Below are positions 51,252-59,841 of a stretch of DNA of 64,000 nt, in pieces (the stretch's first letter is position 1; each line of letters opens with the position of its first letter). Below the pieces are notes generated by a model, which was not told where the DNA came from, ran no database searches, and worked only from the letters and a program-made list of their open reading frames with translations. The stretch is from positions 1-64,000 of the forward strand of contig VBGP01000016.1 in NCBI GenBank assembly GCA_005880795.1, in the 5' to 3' direction. Origin of the DNA: Chloroflexota bacterium (GTDB lineage: Bacteria; Chloroflexota; Dormibacteria; Dormibacterales; Dormibacteraceae). The translations under genes were made by a program, and so were the position numbers.

Positions 51252-51920
51252 GTGGCCTCGGTCGTCGAGATCTGGCGATACCCGGTGAAGTCGATGGCCG
51301 GCGAGCGGCTGGACACCTGCATGGTCACCGACGTCGGGTTGGAGGGTGATCGCAAGTGGGCTTTCATCGATCAATCCCCGAACCGCCTCGGCAAGTGGTT
51401 CAACATCAAACAGCATTCGCCGCTCATGACCTACCGCGCCCGGCTGGTCGAAGGCGAGCTGGACCTGATTGCGCCCGATGGGTCGAGCGTCGCGCTCGAC
51501 GGGAACCTTCTGCGCAGGTTCGAGGCCGATTCAGAAAGGCCGCTGCAGCTGCGCGAGCTTCCCGGCGAAAACTTCGACGACTCGCACGTCCTCATCGTGA
51601 ACCTCGCCTCGGTGGCAGCGTTCGAGCTCGAGGTCGGGATCGCGCTCGACCATCGCCGCTTTCGCGCGAACCTCTACGTCGACGGGCTGGAGCCGGAAGC
51701 AGAGCTCGACTGGCTGGGGCGCGTCATCAAGGCCGGTGAAGCCGAGCTCGAGGTGACGAGTCGCTGCGAGCGCTGCAAGGTCATAACGATGGACCCTGAC
51801 ACGACCGAGACGAGCCCCGAGGTCTTGCGCGTGCTGGTCGAGCGGCACGACGAGATGATGGGTGTGTACTGCAGGGTCGTGAAGCCTGGACGGGTCGCCA
51901 TCGGTGATTTCGTCGGGTAG
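51252..51920 (+). CDS. MOSC domain protein (YcbX-like)
   Basis: A 222-residue protein with an N-terminal beta-barrel MOSC_N-like half (VEIWRYPVKSMAGERLD) and a C-terminal MOSC half (about residues 100-220). The conserved cysteine is in TSRCERCKVITMDPDT. MOSC proteins bind molybdenum cofactor or carry sulfur, as in MOCO sulfurase and YcbX-type reductases that reduce N-hydroxylated bases. GTG start, 14 bp after the S9-FHA stop. It adds to the molybdenum-related genes here. Confidence 0.86.
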   Translation: MASVVEIWRYPVKSMAGERLDTCMVTDVGLEGDRKWAFIDQSPNRLGKWFNIKQHSPLMTYRARLVEGELDLIAPDGSSVALDGNLLRRFEADSERPLQLRELPGENFDDSHVLIVNLASVAAFELEVGIALDHRRFRANLYVDGLEPEAELDWLGRVIKAGEAELEVTSRCERCKVITMDPDTTETSPEVLRVLVERHDEMMGVYCRVVKPGRVAIGDFVG

Positions 51921-51965
51921 CTAACCTTCACGACGGAAGGTTTCCGGGTTCAGCAGGAGGTCTAA

Positions 51966-52388
51966 ATGGGGGTCAGCGCTTTCTCCGACGAGTGGGCGAA
52001 GCAGTTCAAGGACGAGGTCAACCGGTCCAGCACCTACCAGTCCGCAGCCAAGGGGTGGAAATGGACGGTCGGGCTCGTCGTCGAGGCGGAGCCGGACAAG
52101 AACTTTCCAGAGTCGAAGGGCGTCGTGATGGACCTGTTCGACGGCTCGGCCCGCGACATCAAAGTGGGCGCCGCCGCGGATGCCCAGAAGTGCGACTTCG
52201 TCATCACGGCGCCCTACACGCGCTGGAAGCAGGTGGCGACCAAGGAGCTCGACGCGACCAAGGGAATCCTGCAGGGCAAGCTGAAGCTGAAGGGGGACCT
52301 GCCGACCATCGTGCGCTACACCAAGGCGTCGCAAGAGATGACGGAGTGCACGACGCGGATCCCGGTTGAATGGCCCGACGAAAAATAG
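51966..52388 (+). CDS. SCP2 sterol-transfer-domain protein
   Basis: A 140-residue protein resembling the SCP2 sterol-binding fold: FSDEWAKQFKDEVNRSSTYQSAAKGW, then a beta-sheet with VVMDLFDGSARDIKVG, DFVITAPYTRWKQVA and the ILQGKLKLKGDLPTIVRYTKASQEM helix. These proteins bind lipids or acyl chains in the cytosol. A strong ribosome-binding site (AGGAGG) precedes ATG 51966. It overlaps the next gene's possible start. Confidence 0.82.
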   Translation: MGVSAFSDEWAKQFKDEVNRSSTYQSAAKGWKWTVGLVVEAEPDKNFPESKGVVMDLFDGSARDIKVGAAADAQKCDFVITAPYTRWKQVATKELDATKGILQGKLKLKGDLPTIVRYTKASQEMTECTTRIPVEWPDEK

Positions 52389-52822
52389 AAACCAAAAGGA
52401 TGTCTAGAGCGGTCGACTACGCTGATCCGGAGCCAAGCGCGTTTGCGTCGATGCTTGGTGGCCTGATCGACGCAAACGTCGAAAACAGTCCCGCGAAGCG
52501 AAAGGACTTCGATGACCTTGCCGCTCGAGTCGGTATCTGGGTCACCGATATCGACGAGGGCGTGACGCTCGAGTTTCAGCGTGGTTCGCTGCTGGTCCAC
52601 AACGGACTGAAGCCGAAGCGTGACATCACCATTCGCGCTGAGGCAGAGACCGTGATGAACCTGAGCAACCTGCGGATCGGCCTGTTCGGCATGCCGGTCT
52701 ATTACGACGAGGTGGGGCGCGGAGTTGCCGCGAAGCTGGTGCAGGGCAAGCTTCGGATCGATGGCATGCTGGGCAACATCGCGACTGTGAACACCGTGAC
52801 GCGAATCTTTTCGGTCAGATGA
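52370..52822 (+). CDS. SCP2-like lipid-binding protein
   Basis: A 140- to 150-residue protein with an SCP2-like layout: LEFQRGSLLVHNGLKPKRDITIRAEAETVMNLSNL, then AKLVQGKLRIDGMLGNIATVNTVTRIF. The pattern of a beta-sheet followed by a GKL-type helix parallels the preceding gene, so the pair may be paralogues. Start ATG 52370 overlaps the previous gene by 19 bp; ATG 52400 is the alternative. The stop overlaps the 3-hydroxyacyl-CoA dehydrogenase start, suggesting a lipid or acyl-CoA role. Confidence 0.72.
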   Translation: MARRKIETKRMSRAVDYADPEPSAFASMLGGLIDANVENSPAKRKDFDDLAARVGIWVTDIDEGVTLEFQRGSLLVHNGLKPKRDITIRAEAETVMNLSNLRIGLFGMPVYYDEVGRGVAAKLVQGKLRIDGMLGNIATVNTVTRIFSVR

Positions 52823-53664
52823 GGCTGACCGTGGTCGGCGCCGGAAGCATGGGCGCCCAGATCGCGCAGCAGGCGGCGCTGCACGGCATCGAGGTGGCGC
52901 TGCATGACCAGGACGAGGGTCAGCTGCAAAGAGCCCGCGAGTCGAACCAGGGTCACCTCGCGCGCCGCGTCGAGAAGGGCAAGCTTTCGAAGGAGGAAGC
53001 GGACGCTGCCGTCAATCGAGTCCAACTCGTCTCCGACATGAGCGAAGCGGCGGATCGGGCCGAGTTCGTCATCGAGGCGGTGTTCGAGGACCTCGAGCTG
53101 AAGCGCTCGATCTTCCGCGAGCTCGATGAGGTCGCGCCAGCCGGCGCCGTGCTGGCGAGCAACTCTTCAACCATGGGCATCAGCAAGATCGCCGACGTCA
53201 CAAGACGGCCGGACCGCTGCCTCAACATGCACTTCTTCTACCCGGTTCTCGTGATGGACCTCGTTGAGATCGTGCGCGGACCGGCGACATCGGACGAAAC
53301 AGTTGAGCGCGCGCGGGACCTCGCCCGCGAGATGGGGCGCACTCCGGTGCTGCTTAACAAGGAGATCGATGGCTTCATCGTCAATCGGATCCTCCACGCC
53401 GCTACGCAGGAGGCCTACCGGCTGCTCGATGCGGGGGTCGCGTCCTTTGAGGACATAGACACGGCGGTCGAGAAGGGCCTGAACTGGCCCATGGGGCCGT
53501 TTCGGCTCGGGGATTTCAGTGGCCTCGACGTCACGTACAACGCCCGCCTGCACATGTATCGGGTCACCGGTGACGAGCGCTACAAGCCGTCGCCGAAGCT
53601 CGAGGCGAAAGTCAAGGCGGGCAAGCTGGGACGGAAGACTGGGGAAGGGTGGTATCGGTATTGA
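52819..53664 (+). CDS. 3-hydroxyacyl-CoA dehydrogenase (3-hydroxybutyryl-CoA type)
   Basis: A 281-residue NAD(P)-dependent dehydrogenase: VVGAGSMGAQIAQQAALHG dinucleotide fold, NSSTMGISKIAD, the catalytic HFFYPVLVMDLVEIVRG histidine region, and GFIVNRILHAATQEAYRLLDAG for the C-terminal helical domain, ending RKTGEGWYRY. It oxidises L-3-hydroxyacyl-CoA in beta-oxidation or butyrate-type metabolism. ATG overlaps the previous stop. A hairpin-rich repeat follows. Confidence 0.92.
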   Translation: MRLTVVGAGSMGAQIAQQAALHGIEVALHDQDEGQLQRARESNQGHLARRVEKGKLSKEEADAAVNRVQLVSDMSEAADRAEFVIEAVFEDLELKRSIFRELDEVAPAGAVLASNSSTMGISKIADVTRRPDRCLNMHFFYPVLVMDLVEIVRGPATSDETVERARDLAREMGRTPVLLNKEIDGFIVNRILHAATQEAYRLLDAGVASFEDIDTAVEKGLNWPMGPFRLGDFSGLDVTYNARLHMYRVTGDERYKPSPKLEAKVKAGKLGRKTGEGWYRY

Positions 53665-53689
53665 TTGGCCATACAAGGATGGATCTCCC

Positions 53690-53790
53690 CACCCGGCGGC
53701 TTTGCCGCCGACCTCCCCGTCCCCATCCGGCCCGGCCGCGGCGCGGCGGGGCCACCTTCCCCAGCAAGTGGGGAAGGGGAGCGGGGAGGT
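53690..53790 (-). repeat. Hairpin-rich dispersed repeat, copy B (inverted relative to copy A)
   Basis: Between the dehydrogenase and the epimerase. It contains CGGCGGC-ttt-GCCGCCG (53694-53710) and an 8-bp stem CCTTCCCC/GGGGAAGG (53755-53762 and 53770-53777). The central block (about 53721-53758) is the reverse complement of the repeat core at 7911-7953. Its right edge supplies the G-rich stretch before the epimerase GTG. Confidence 0.72.
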
Positions 53791-54181
53791 GAGGCTTCAC
53801 CACGTCGGCGTTGCGGTCGCCGACCTCGAGCCCGCGATCAAGCTCTATACGTCGCTTTTTGGGGCCGAGCTCACGCACCGCGCGAGCAATGAGAAGGATG
53901 GGCTGACGGCGGCCTTTCTGCAGGTGGGCGAAGCCGAGATCGAGCTGCTGGCGCCGCTGCGCGACGACTCGACCGTCGGCAAATTTCTCGCCAACCGGGG
54001 TCCGGGGATGCATCACGTCGCCTACGCGGTGAGCGACATCAGAAAGGCGATGTCAGACGCCCGGGCCGCCGGATTGGAGCTCATTGACGCCGAACCGCGT
54101 ATGGGCATGCACGGCACCCTGATCGCCTTCGTTCATCCCAAGAGCGTCGGCGGCGTGCTGACGGAGTTCGTCGAGACATGA
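53789..54181 (+). CDS. mce: Methylmalonyl-CoA epimerase
   Basis: A 130-residue VOC-fold protein: [25 protein letters not shown], metal histidine in the first module, glutamates in [17 protein letters not shown] with the second metal histidine, and the final [11 protein letters not shown]. It racemises (S)- to (R)-methylmalonyl-CoA. The start is GTG 53789; the upstream ribosome-binding site (GGGGAG/GGGGAG) lies inside repeat copy B. The stop overlaps the mutase ATG, giving epimerase-mutase coupling. Confidence 0.92.
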   Translation: MRLHHVGVAVADLEPAIKLYTSLFGAELTHRASNEKDGLTAAFLQVGEAEIELLAPLRDDSTVGKFLANRGPGMHHVAYAVSDIRKAMSDARAAGLELIDAEPRMGMHGTLIAFVHPKSVGGVLTEFVET

Positions 54182-55809
54182 GCGACGTGCAACAGGGGGG
54201 TAGCGATGGACGGGCTTTGCCCGGCCGTCGCGGGAGGGGGGAGTCCCCCCTTAGAAACGACAGCGGCCTCCCGCTGAAGCCGGTCTACTCGGTCGAGGAT
54301 CGAGCCACCGAGGAGCCGCCGCCGGGCACATTTCCGTACACGCGCGGCATCCACAAAGACATGTATCGCGGCCGGTTGTGGACCATGCGCCAGTACGCCG
54401 GCTTCGGCACCGCCGCCGAATCCAACAAGCGCTACCGCTTCCTCCTCGACCAGGGCCAGACCGGGCTCTCAGTCGCGTTCGACCTGCCGACCCAGATCGG
54501 TTACGACTCGGACGACCCGATGGCCAACGGAGAGGTCGGCAAGGTCGGCGTCGCCATCGACTCGCTCGAGGACATGGAGATCCTTCTCAACGGCATACCC
54601 CTGGAGCGGGTCTCGACCTCGATGACGATCAACGCCACCGCGGCGATGCTGCTGCTGCTCTACCAGCTGGTCGCGGAGAAGCAAGGGTGCCCACCCGAGA
54701 AGATCACCGGCACGGTGCAGAACGACATCCTCAAGGAGTACGCCGCCCGCGGCACGTACATCTTTCCCCCCAGGCCCTCGATGCGCCTGATCACCGATCT
54801 GTTCGCCTACTGCGCACAGAACCTGACGAACTGGAACACCATATCGATCTCCGGGTATCACATGCGCGAGGCCGGGTCGACCGCTGCCGAGGAGATCGCG
54901 CTCACGCTCAGCCACGCGATCGCCTACGTCGAAGCGGCGCAGGCGGCAGGACTCGCCGTGGACGATTTCGCGCCGCGCGTGTCCTTCTTCTTCGCGTGCC
55001 ATATGGATTTCTTCGAGGAGGTCGCCAAGTTCCGTGCCGCGCGCCGGATGTGGGCGCGCATCATGCGCGATCGATTTCACGCCAGGGACGAGCGGTCCCA
55101 AGCGCTTCGCTTCCACACCCAGACCGGAGGCGTGACGCTGACCGCGCAGCAACCCCTGAACAACGTCGTGCGCACCACGCTCGAGGCGATGAGCGCCGTT
55201 CTCGGCGGGACGCAGTCGCTGCACACCAACGCCTACGACGAGGCCCTCGGCCTGCCCTCGCAGAGCGCCGCCGAGATCGCCCTGCGCACGCAGCAGGTGA
55301 TCGGCTTCGAATCCGCGGTCCCGTACGTTGCCGACCCTCTCGGGGGTTCGTACTACGTCGAGAACCTGACCGACCGGGTCGAGGAGGAGGCGCACTCGAT
55401 CATGGCTGAGATCGACGAGCTTGGGGGTGCGGTGGCGTGCATCGAGTCGGGCTGGACGCAGCGCCGCATCGCGGACAGCGCCTACCGGCTGCAGCGCCGG
55501 GTCGAGTCTGGCGAGCGGGTCGTGGTGGGCGTCAACCGCTACGCCGAAACCGACGCGCGCCCGATCGACATCATGAAGATCAGCCCGCGCCAGCAGGTGG
55601 CCCAGGCCCGGGCCCTGAAGAAGCTGCGCGCCAGGCGCTCGAAACCGGCCGTCGAGCGCCACCTCGGCGAGATCGAGCGGGTGGCTCGGGGAAGCGACAA
55701 CCTGATGCCGGCCCTGAAGGCGGCGCTGGCCGATTACGTGACGATCGGCGAGTGCTGCACCGTGCTGCGCGGAGTGTTCGGCGAGTATCACCCAGGGGAG
55801 GCGGCATGA
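54178..55809 (+). CDS. Methylmalonyl-CoA mutase, large catalytic subunit
   Basis: A 543-residue catalytic TIM-barrel subunit: [73 protein letters not shown], and [22 protein letters not shown] are typical. It has no C-terminal cobalamin-binding domain (no DxHxxG), so it needs a separate small B12-binding subunit, which is not in the window. It interconverts (R)-methylmalonyl-CoA and succinyl-CoA. Residues about 6-25 ([20 protein letters not shown]) are encoded by a hairpin repeat rather than family sequence. Family similarity resumes at [14 protein letters not shown]. Confidence 0.93.
   Translation: MSDVQQGGSDGRALPGRRGRGESPLRNDSGLPLKPVYSVEDRATEEPPPGTFPYTRGIHKDMYRGRLWTMRQYAGFGTAAESNKRYRFLLDQGQTGLSVAFDLPTQIGYDSDDPMANGEVGKVGVAIDSLEDMEILLNGIPLERVSTSMTINATAAMLLLLYQLVAEKQGCPPEKITGTVQNDILKEYAARGTYIFPPRPSMRLITDLFAYCAQNLTNWNTISISGYHMREAGSTAAEEIALTLSHAIAYVEAAQAAGLAVDDFAPRVSFFFACHMDFFEEVAKFRAARRMWARIMRDRFHARDERSQALRFHTQTGGVTLTAQQPLNNVVRTTLEAMSAVLGGTQSLHTNAYDEALGLPSQSAAEIALRTQQVIGFESAVPYVADPLGGSYYVENLTDRVEEEAHSIMAEIDELGGAVACIESGWTQRRIADSAYRLQRRVESGERVVVGVNRYAETDARPIDIMKISPRQQVAQARALKKLRARRSKPAVERHLGEIERVARGSDNLMPALKAALADYVTIGECCTVLRGVFGEYHPGEAA
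54195..54252 (+). repeat. Hairpin element read through in mutase N terminus
   Basis: Two stems lie inside the coding region. A 13-base stem (54203-54215 with 54219-54231, one mismatch, one wobble, ttt loop) is followed by AGGGGGG-AGT-CCCCCCT (54235-54251). The element keeps the reading frame open and adds about 20 residues of Gly/Arg-rich sequence. It is reminiscent of REP-type extragenic palindromes. Confidence 0.6.
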
Positions 55810-56228
55810 CAAATCCATACCCAGCAGTGATCCCGATGATCGCGTATGAGAACGGTGCTGCCGCGATGGACTGGCTTTCGCGAGCGTTCGGATTTCGCGA
55901 GCGAGCGCGGATGCTGGGCGAGAATGGCCGGCTGAGCCACGGCGAGATGGAAGCCGGCGACGGGATGATCATGCTCGCCACCCCCTCGCCGCACTACCGC
56001 GGGCCGAAGCACCACAGGGAGGAATGCGAGCAGGCCCAGCGCTGGTCAGAGGTCCCGTACATCATCGACGGCGTGCTCGTGTACGTCGACGACGTCGAGA
56101 CCCACTTCCAGCGGGCGAAAGCCGCGGGCGCGACGGTGCTGTCACCGGTCGAGGAGGGCCAGGAGGGCAAGCGCTACCGCGCCGAGGACCTCGAGGGGCA
56201 TCGGTGGATGTTCATGCAAAAGAAGTGA
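55806..56228 (+). CDS. VOC-family protein (glyoxalase/bleomycin-resistance-like)
   Basis: A 140-residue single-subunit VOC protein: [50 protein letters not shown], and the [46 protein letters not shown] repeat half. This is the PhnB-like subgroup. The metal and substrate are unknown. It is coupled both to the mutase (ATGA) and to the carboxyltransferase (GTGA), so it may be an extra epimerase-like or resistance protein in the same operon. Confidence 0.85.
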   Translation: MTNPYPAVIPMIAYENGAAAMDWLSRAFGFRERARMLGENGRLSHGEMEAGDGMIMLATPSPHYRGPKHHREECEQAQRWSEVPYIIDGVLVYVDDVETHFQRAKAAGATVLSPVEEGQEGKRYRAEDLEGHRWMFMQKK

Positions 56229-57757
56229 GCACCCCGCCCCGGCATCGCAAGATCGACCCTCTCAACGAGCTCCGGCAGCGGAAATACGAAGCGGGTCACG
56301 GCGACGCGGAGGCTTTCAACCGGCAGCACGCCAAGGGCAAGCTGACCGCCCGCGAACGCATCTCGCGCCTGGCCGACCGCAACTCGTTCGAAGAGATCGA
56401 TCTCTTTGCCAGGCACCAGGACGGCGTGCCCGGCGACGGAGTGGTGACGGGGATGGCCAAGATCGACGGCCGCGACGTGATGCTGTTCAGCCACGACGCG
56501 AGCGTCTTCGGAGGCTCGCTGGGTGAGGTTTTCGCGGAAAAGGTGATCAAGGTCATGGACGTCGCCCTCAACAACCGCATCCCGATCATCGGCATCAACG
56601 ACTCCGGTGGCGCCCGCATCCAGGAAGGCGTCGTATCGCTCGCTGGTTACGCCGAGATCTTCTGGCGCAACGTGGAGGCGAGCGGGCTCATCCCCCAGCT
56701 GAGCCTGATCCTCGGCCCGTGCACCGGCGGCGCCGTCTATTCGCCGGCCATCACCGACTTCACCTTCATGGTCCACGGCGTCGGATACATGTTCATCACC
56801 GGCCCGGAGGTCGTCCGCGTGACAACCGGCGAGGATGTCACTTTCGATTCCCTCGGCGGGGCTGAGGTGCACAACGTCCGCTCGGGCGTCGCTCACTTCC
56901 TCGCGGAGAGTGAGGAGGAGTGTTTCACCCAGGTCCGCAAGCTCTTCAAGTACATCCCGCAGAGCTGCGAGGAGCAGCCACACGTCGTGGATGCGACAGA
57001 CGACGCGGAGCGTGCCGCGCCGGGCCTGGCCACGATCATTCCCGACAACCCGAAGGAGCCGTATGACATCAAGCAAGTCATCAGCATGGTGGTCGACCAC
57101 GGCGAGTTCTTCGAGGTGCAGCCCTTCTTCGCGATGAACCTCGTGGTCGGATTCGCACACCTCGATGGCAAGCCGGTCGGCGTGGTGGCCAACCAGCCCA
57201 AGGTGATGGCGGGGGCGCTGGACATCAACGCCTCCGACAAGGGCGCGCGCTTCGTGCGGTTCTGCGACGCGTTCAACATCCCCCTTGTCACATTCGTCGA
57301 CGTGCCGGGCTTTCTGCCCGGGACGGCGCAAGAGTACGGCGGCATCATCCGCCACGGCGCCAAGCTGCTCTACGCGTTCAGCGAGGCGACGGTGCCGAAG
57401 CTGACGGTGATCACACGCAAGGCCTACGGCGGCGCTTACTGCGTCATGTGCTCGAAGCACATCCGCGCGGACTTCAACGTGGCGTGGCCCACTGCGGAGA
57501 TCGCGGTCATGGGACCCGAGGGCGCGGTGAACATCCTCTTCCGTCGCGAGCTGGCGGCGGGAACGGCGCAGCGGCGTGAGCTGGTCAGCGATTACACGGA
57601 GCGCTTCGCCAACCCGTACATCGCGGCCGAGCGGGGGTATATCGACGATGTGATCGAGCCGGGCCGGACCAGGGCCGAGCTCATCCGCGCGCTGCGCATC
57701 GCAATGCGCAAGGAGCGAAGGCGCAGCCCGCGATGGCACGGCAACATCCCCCTGTGA
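56225..57757 (+). CDS. pccB: Propionyl/acyl-CoA carboxylase beta subunit (carboxyltransferase)
   Basis: A 510-residue carboxyltransferase. The N-terminal half has GDGVVTGMAKIDGRDVMLFSHDASVFGGSLGE and NDSGGARIQEGVVSLAGYAEIF. The C-terminal half has VDVPGFLPGTAQEYGGIIRHGAKLLYA and GGAYCVMCSKHIRADFNVAWPTAEIAVMGPEGAVNI. It transfers CO2 from biotin to propionyl-CoA to make methylmalonyl-CoA, feeding the epimerase and mutase just upstream. The biotin carboxylase/carrier subunit is not in the window. GTG start. Its last codons (RWHGNIPL) lie in a 23-bp sequence repeated at 57882. Confidence 0.92.
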   Translation: MSTPPRHRKIDPLNELRQRKYEAGHGDAEAFNRQHAKGKLTARERISRLADRNSFEEIDLFARHQDGVPGDGVVTGMAKIDGRDVMLFSHDASVFGGSLGEVFAEKVIKVMDVALNNRIPIIGINDSGGARIQEGVVSLAGYAEIFWRNVEASGLIPQLSLILGPCTGGAVYSPAITDFTFMVHGVGYMFITGPEVVRVTTGEDVTFDSLGGAEVHNVRSGVAHFLAESEEECFTQVRKLFKYIPQSCEEQPHVVDATDDAERAAPGLATIIPDNPKEPYDIKQVISMVVDHGEFFEVQPFFAMNLVVGFAHLDGKPVGVVANQPKVMAGALDINASDKGARFVRFCDAFNIPLVTFVDVPGFLPGTAQEYGGIIRHGAKLLYAFSEATVPKLTVITRKAYGGAYCVMCSKHIRADFNVAWPTAEIAVMGPEGAVNILFRRELAAGTAQRRELVSDYTERFANPYIAAERGYIDDVIEPGRTRAELIRALRIAMRKERRRSPRWHGNIPL

Positions 57758-57905
57758 CACTGATCGTGGTGGAGCTGAAGCCCGGATTCATTCCGGGCGT
57801 CCCCCCGCCACGCAGTTTCGACTCCTGGCTAGCTCTATGCCAAAGGGGGGTTCCGCGGGGGGATCCTGATCCCCCCGCGCTATGGCACGGCAACATCCCT
57901 CTGTA
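57733..57905 (+). repeat. Hairpin insert flanked by a 23-bp direct duplication
   Basis: ATGGCACGGCAACATCCC-CTGT occurs at 57733-57755 and again, with one mismatch, at 57882-57904. The first copy encodes the end of pccB and the second is the start of the acetyltransferase. Between them are two hairpins: GCCCGGA/TCCGGGC (57780-57798) and a perfect 11-bp stem GCGGGGGGATC/GATCCCCCCGC (57855-57878). Both copies keep the pccB stop in its frame and the ATG of the downstream gene. Confidence 0.75.
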
Positions 57906-58409
57906 ACGATCCAGCTCGAGCGCTGGACCGACGAGGACATGCCGCTGCTGGTGCGGCTCAACGCGCCGGAGATGACGGAGCACCTGGGCGGCCCCGAGAC
58001 TCCCGAGCAGCTGGAAAAGCGCCACCGTCGCTACGTGGCCGCCGTCGATTCCGACGCGGCACACATCTTCAAAGTCGTTCTGCTTCCGGAGGGTGTTCCG
58101 GTTGGCGGGGTGAACTTCTGGGAGCGGGACTGGGAAGGCGAGCCCGTGCTCGAGATGGGATGGGGAATCCTGCCCGAATATCAGGGCCGCGGCATCGCGT
58201 CGGCGGCTGTTGCGCAAGCCATCGAGCAGGCTCGAGCCACCTCCAGGCGCGCCGCCATCCATGCGTTCCCGTCGGTCGACAACGCGCCCTCGAACGCCGT
58301 CTGCCGGAAGTTGGGCTTCGAGCTGCTGGGTGCGGTGGAATTCGAGTATCCGAAAGGCAACTGGATGCCGAGCAACGACTGGCGCTTCATGCTGCGCCAA
58401 TACACTTAG
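57882..58409 (+). CDS. GNAT N-acetyltransferase
   Basis: A 175-residue RimJ/RimL-like GNAT: TDEDMPLLVRLNAPEMTEHLGGPE, the acetyl-CoA-binding region EMGWGILPEYQGRGIASAAVAQAIEQA (G-x-G-x-A loop), and FPSVDNAPSNAVCRKLGFELLG. The substrate amine is unknown. The ATG at 57882 is the second copy of a duplicated segment; an earlier arrangement probably had this start overlapping the pccB stop. Confidence 0.85.
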   Translation: MARQHPSVTIQLERWTDEDMPLLVRLNAPEMTEHLGGPETPEQLEKRHRRYVAAVDSDAAHIFKVVLLPEGVPVGGVNFWERDWEGEPVLEMGWGILPEYQGRGIASAAVAQAIEQARATSRRAAIHAFPSVDNAPSNAVCRKLGFELLGAVEFEYPKGNWMPSNDWRFMLRQYT

Positions 58410-58412
58410 CCG

Positions 58413-58700
58413 ATGCCCAACCAGGACGCCCAGGGCCGCTGGATCAGCGACGACGGCCTTCAGTACTGGGACGGCGCCGCATGGCGCCCGATCGGCACGC
58501 AGGCAGCTGCCCGCAAAGGCATCTCGGCGCTTCCGGCGGTCCTGATCGGCTGCGGATTTGCCCTCGTGATCGTCCTCGTCATCGGCATCGGCTTGACCGT
58601 GTTTGCGCTGAACAGCCCTGACTTCCAGCACACCTTCTGCAACGGCTGGAACAGCGACAACAGCGCGAACCTCGATTGCCCATTCCACCCTTCACCCTGA
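58413..58700 (+). CDS. DUF2510-like small membrane protein
   Basis: A 95-residue protein: N-terminal WISDDGLQYWDGAAWRP, the DUF2510-type Trp/Asp motif, then a hydrophobic helix (LPAVLIGCGFALVIVLVIGIGLTVFAL) and a short extracytoplasmic tail with two cysteines (TFCNGWNSDNSANLDCPFHPSP) that could form a disulfide. Function unknown. It ends one base before the sucC TTG. Confidence 0.78.
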   Translation: MPNQDAQGRWISDDGLQYWDGAAWRPIGTQAAARKGISALPAVLIGCGFALVIVLVIGIGLTVFALNSPDFQHTFCNGWNSDNSANLDCPFHPSP

Positions 58701-58701
58701 C

Positions 58702-59841
58702 TTGAAGCTCCTCGAGTACCAGGCCAAAGAGGTCCTCGCGTCGCTTGGCATCGCCATCCCCCCCGGTGAGGTCGCCCGCAACGCGGACGAGGCCGCCGCC
58801 GCGTGCGCCAGGCTCGGCCCTGTCGCGGTCAAGGCCCAGGTGCCGGTCGGGGGCCGCGGCAAGGCGGGAGGGATCAAGCTGGCCCGGACTCCGGACGAGG
58901 CTAGAAAGGCCGCTGAGCAGATCATCGGCATGGACATCAAGGGCTTGAGAGTCCCGCTGGTCTACTGCGAGGCGGCGCTCGAGATCGAGCGCGAGATCTA
59001 CCTCGGTTTTACGGTCGACCGCGACGCGCGCGCCAACATCCTGATGCTCTCCGCCAGGGGAGGCATGGACATCGAACAGGTGGCCGAAGAGTCGCCCGGT
59101 TCCATCGCGCGGCTGTACCCGAACCCCTGGCGGGGACCGCTCGACTTCGAGTTGACCCAGCTGGTTTTCGACGCGGGGCTGGGCGATCTTGCGCGTCCGC
59201 TGGCCGCGCTGATCAAAAAGCTCTATCGCGCCATCCCCGACTACGACGCCCTGACCGCCGAGATCAACCCGCTCGTCGTCACCAAGACCGGTGACGTGAT
59301 CGCCGGCGACGCCAAGCTCGAGAGCGACGACAACGCCGCATGGCGCCACAAGGACCTCGAGCAGAAATACGGGGCCTTCATCGAGGGCGACCCGTATGAG
59401 ATCGAAGCCAAGAAGCGTGGCCTCACCTACGTTTCGCTCGACGGCGACATCGGGATCATCGGCAACGGCGCCGGATTGTGCATGGGCACGCTCGACCTCG
59501 TGCAGCGCGCGGGCGGCCGGCCGGCCAACTTCTGTGACATCGGCGGTGGGGCGAAGGCCGAGGTGGTCGAGAACGCGCTGGCGGTGATCCTCATGAACCC
59601 GAAGGTCAAGGGCGTGGTCATCAACGTGTTTGGCGGGATCACGCGCGGCGACGAGGTTGCGAGGGGCATCATCACGGCACGCGACAACCTGAAGATGAAG
59701 CTGCCGCTGGTCGTGCGCCTCAGCGGAACCAACGAGGAGGAGGGGCGCGACATCCTGAAGCGAAACGGCATCGAGCCCGGGGTCAATGCGTGGGCGGCCG
59801 CACAGAAGATCGTCGAATTGAGTCGGGTTGGGATCAGATGA
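58702..59841 (+). CDS. sucC: Succinyl-CoA ligase beta subunit
   Basis: A 379-residue ATP-grasp subunit: [92 protein letters not shown] and the C-terminal [15 protein letters not shown]. With SucD it converts succinyl-CoA to succinate with ATP/GTP formation. It lies downstream of the mutase that makes succinyl-CoA. TTG start at 58702. The stop overlaps sucD. Confidence 0.94.
   Translation: MKLLEYQAKEVLASLGIAIPPGEVARNADEAAAACARLGPVAVKAQVPVGGRGKAGGIKLARTPDEARKAAEQIIGMDIKGLRVPLVYCEAALEIEREIYLGFTVDRDARANILMLSARGGMDIEQVAEESPGSIARLYPNPWRGPLDFELTQLVFDAGLGDLARPLAALIKKLYRAIPDYDALTAEINPLVVTKTGDVIAGDAKLESDDNAAWRHKDLEQKYGAFIEGDPYEIEAKKRGLTYVSLDGDIGIIGNGAGLCMGTLDLVQRAGGRPANFCDIGGGAKAEVVENALAVILMNPKVKGVVINVFGGITRGDEVARGIITARDNLKMKLPLVVRLSGTNEEEGRDILKRNGIEPGVNAWAAAQKIVELSRVGIR

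Noticed and set aside
57733-57906. 57-codon frame starting at the first copy of the 23-bp duplication and ending WHGNIPL.
   Set aside because: It is produced by the insertion and duplication: it begins like the acetyltransferase and ends like pccB. There is no sign of a separate gene.
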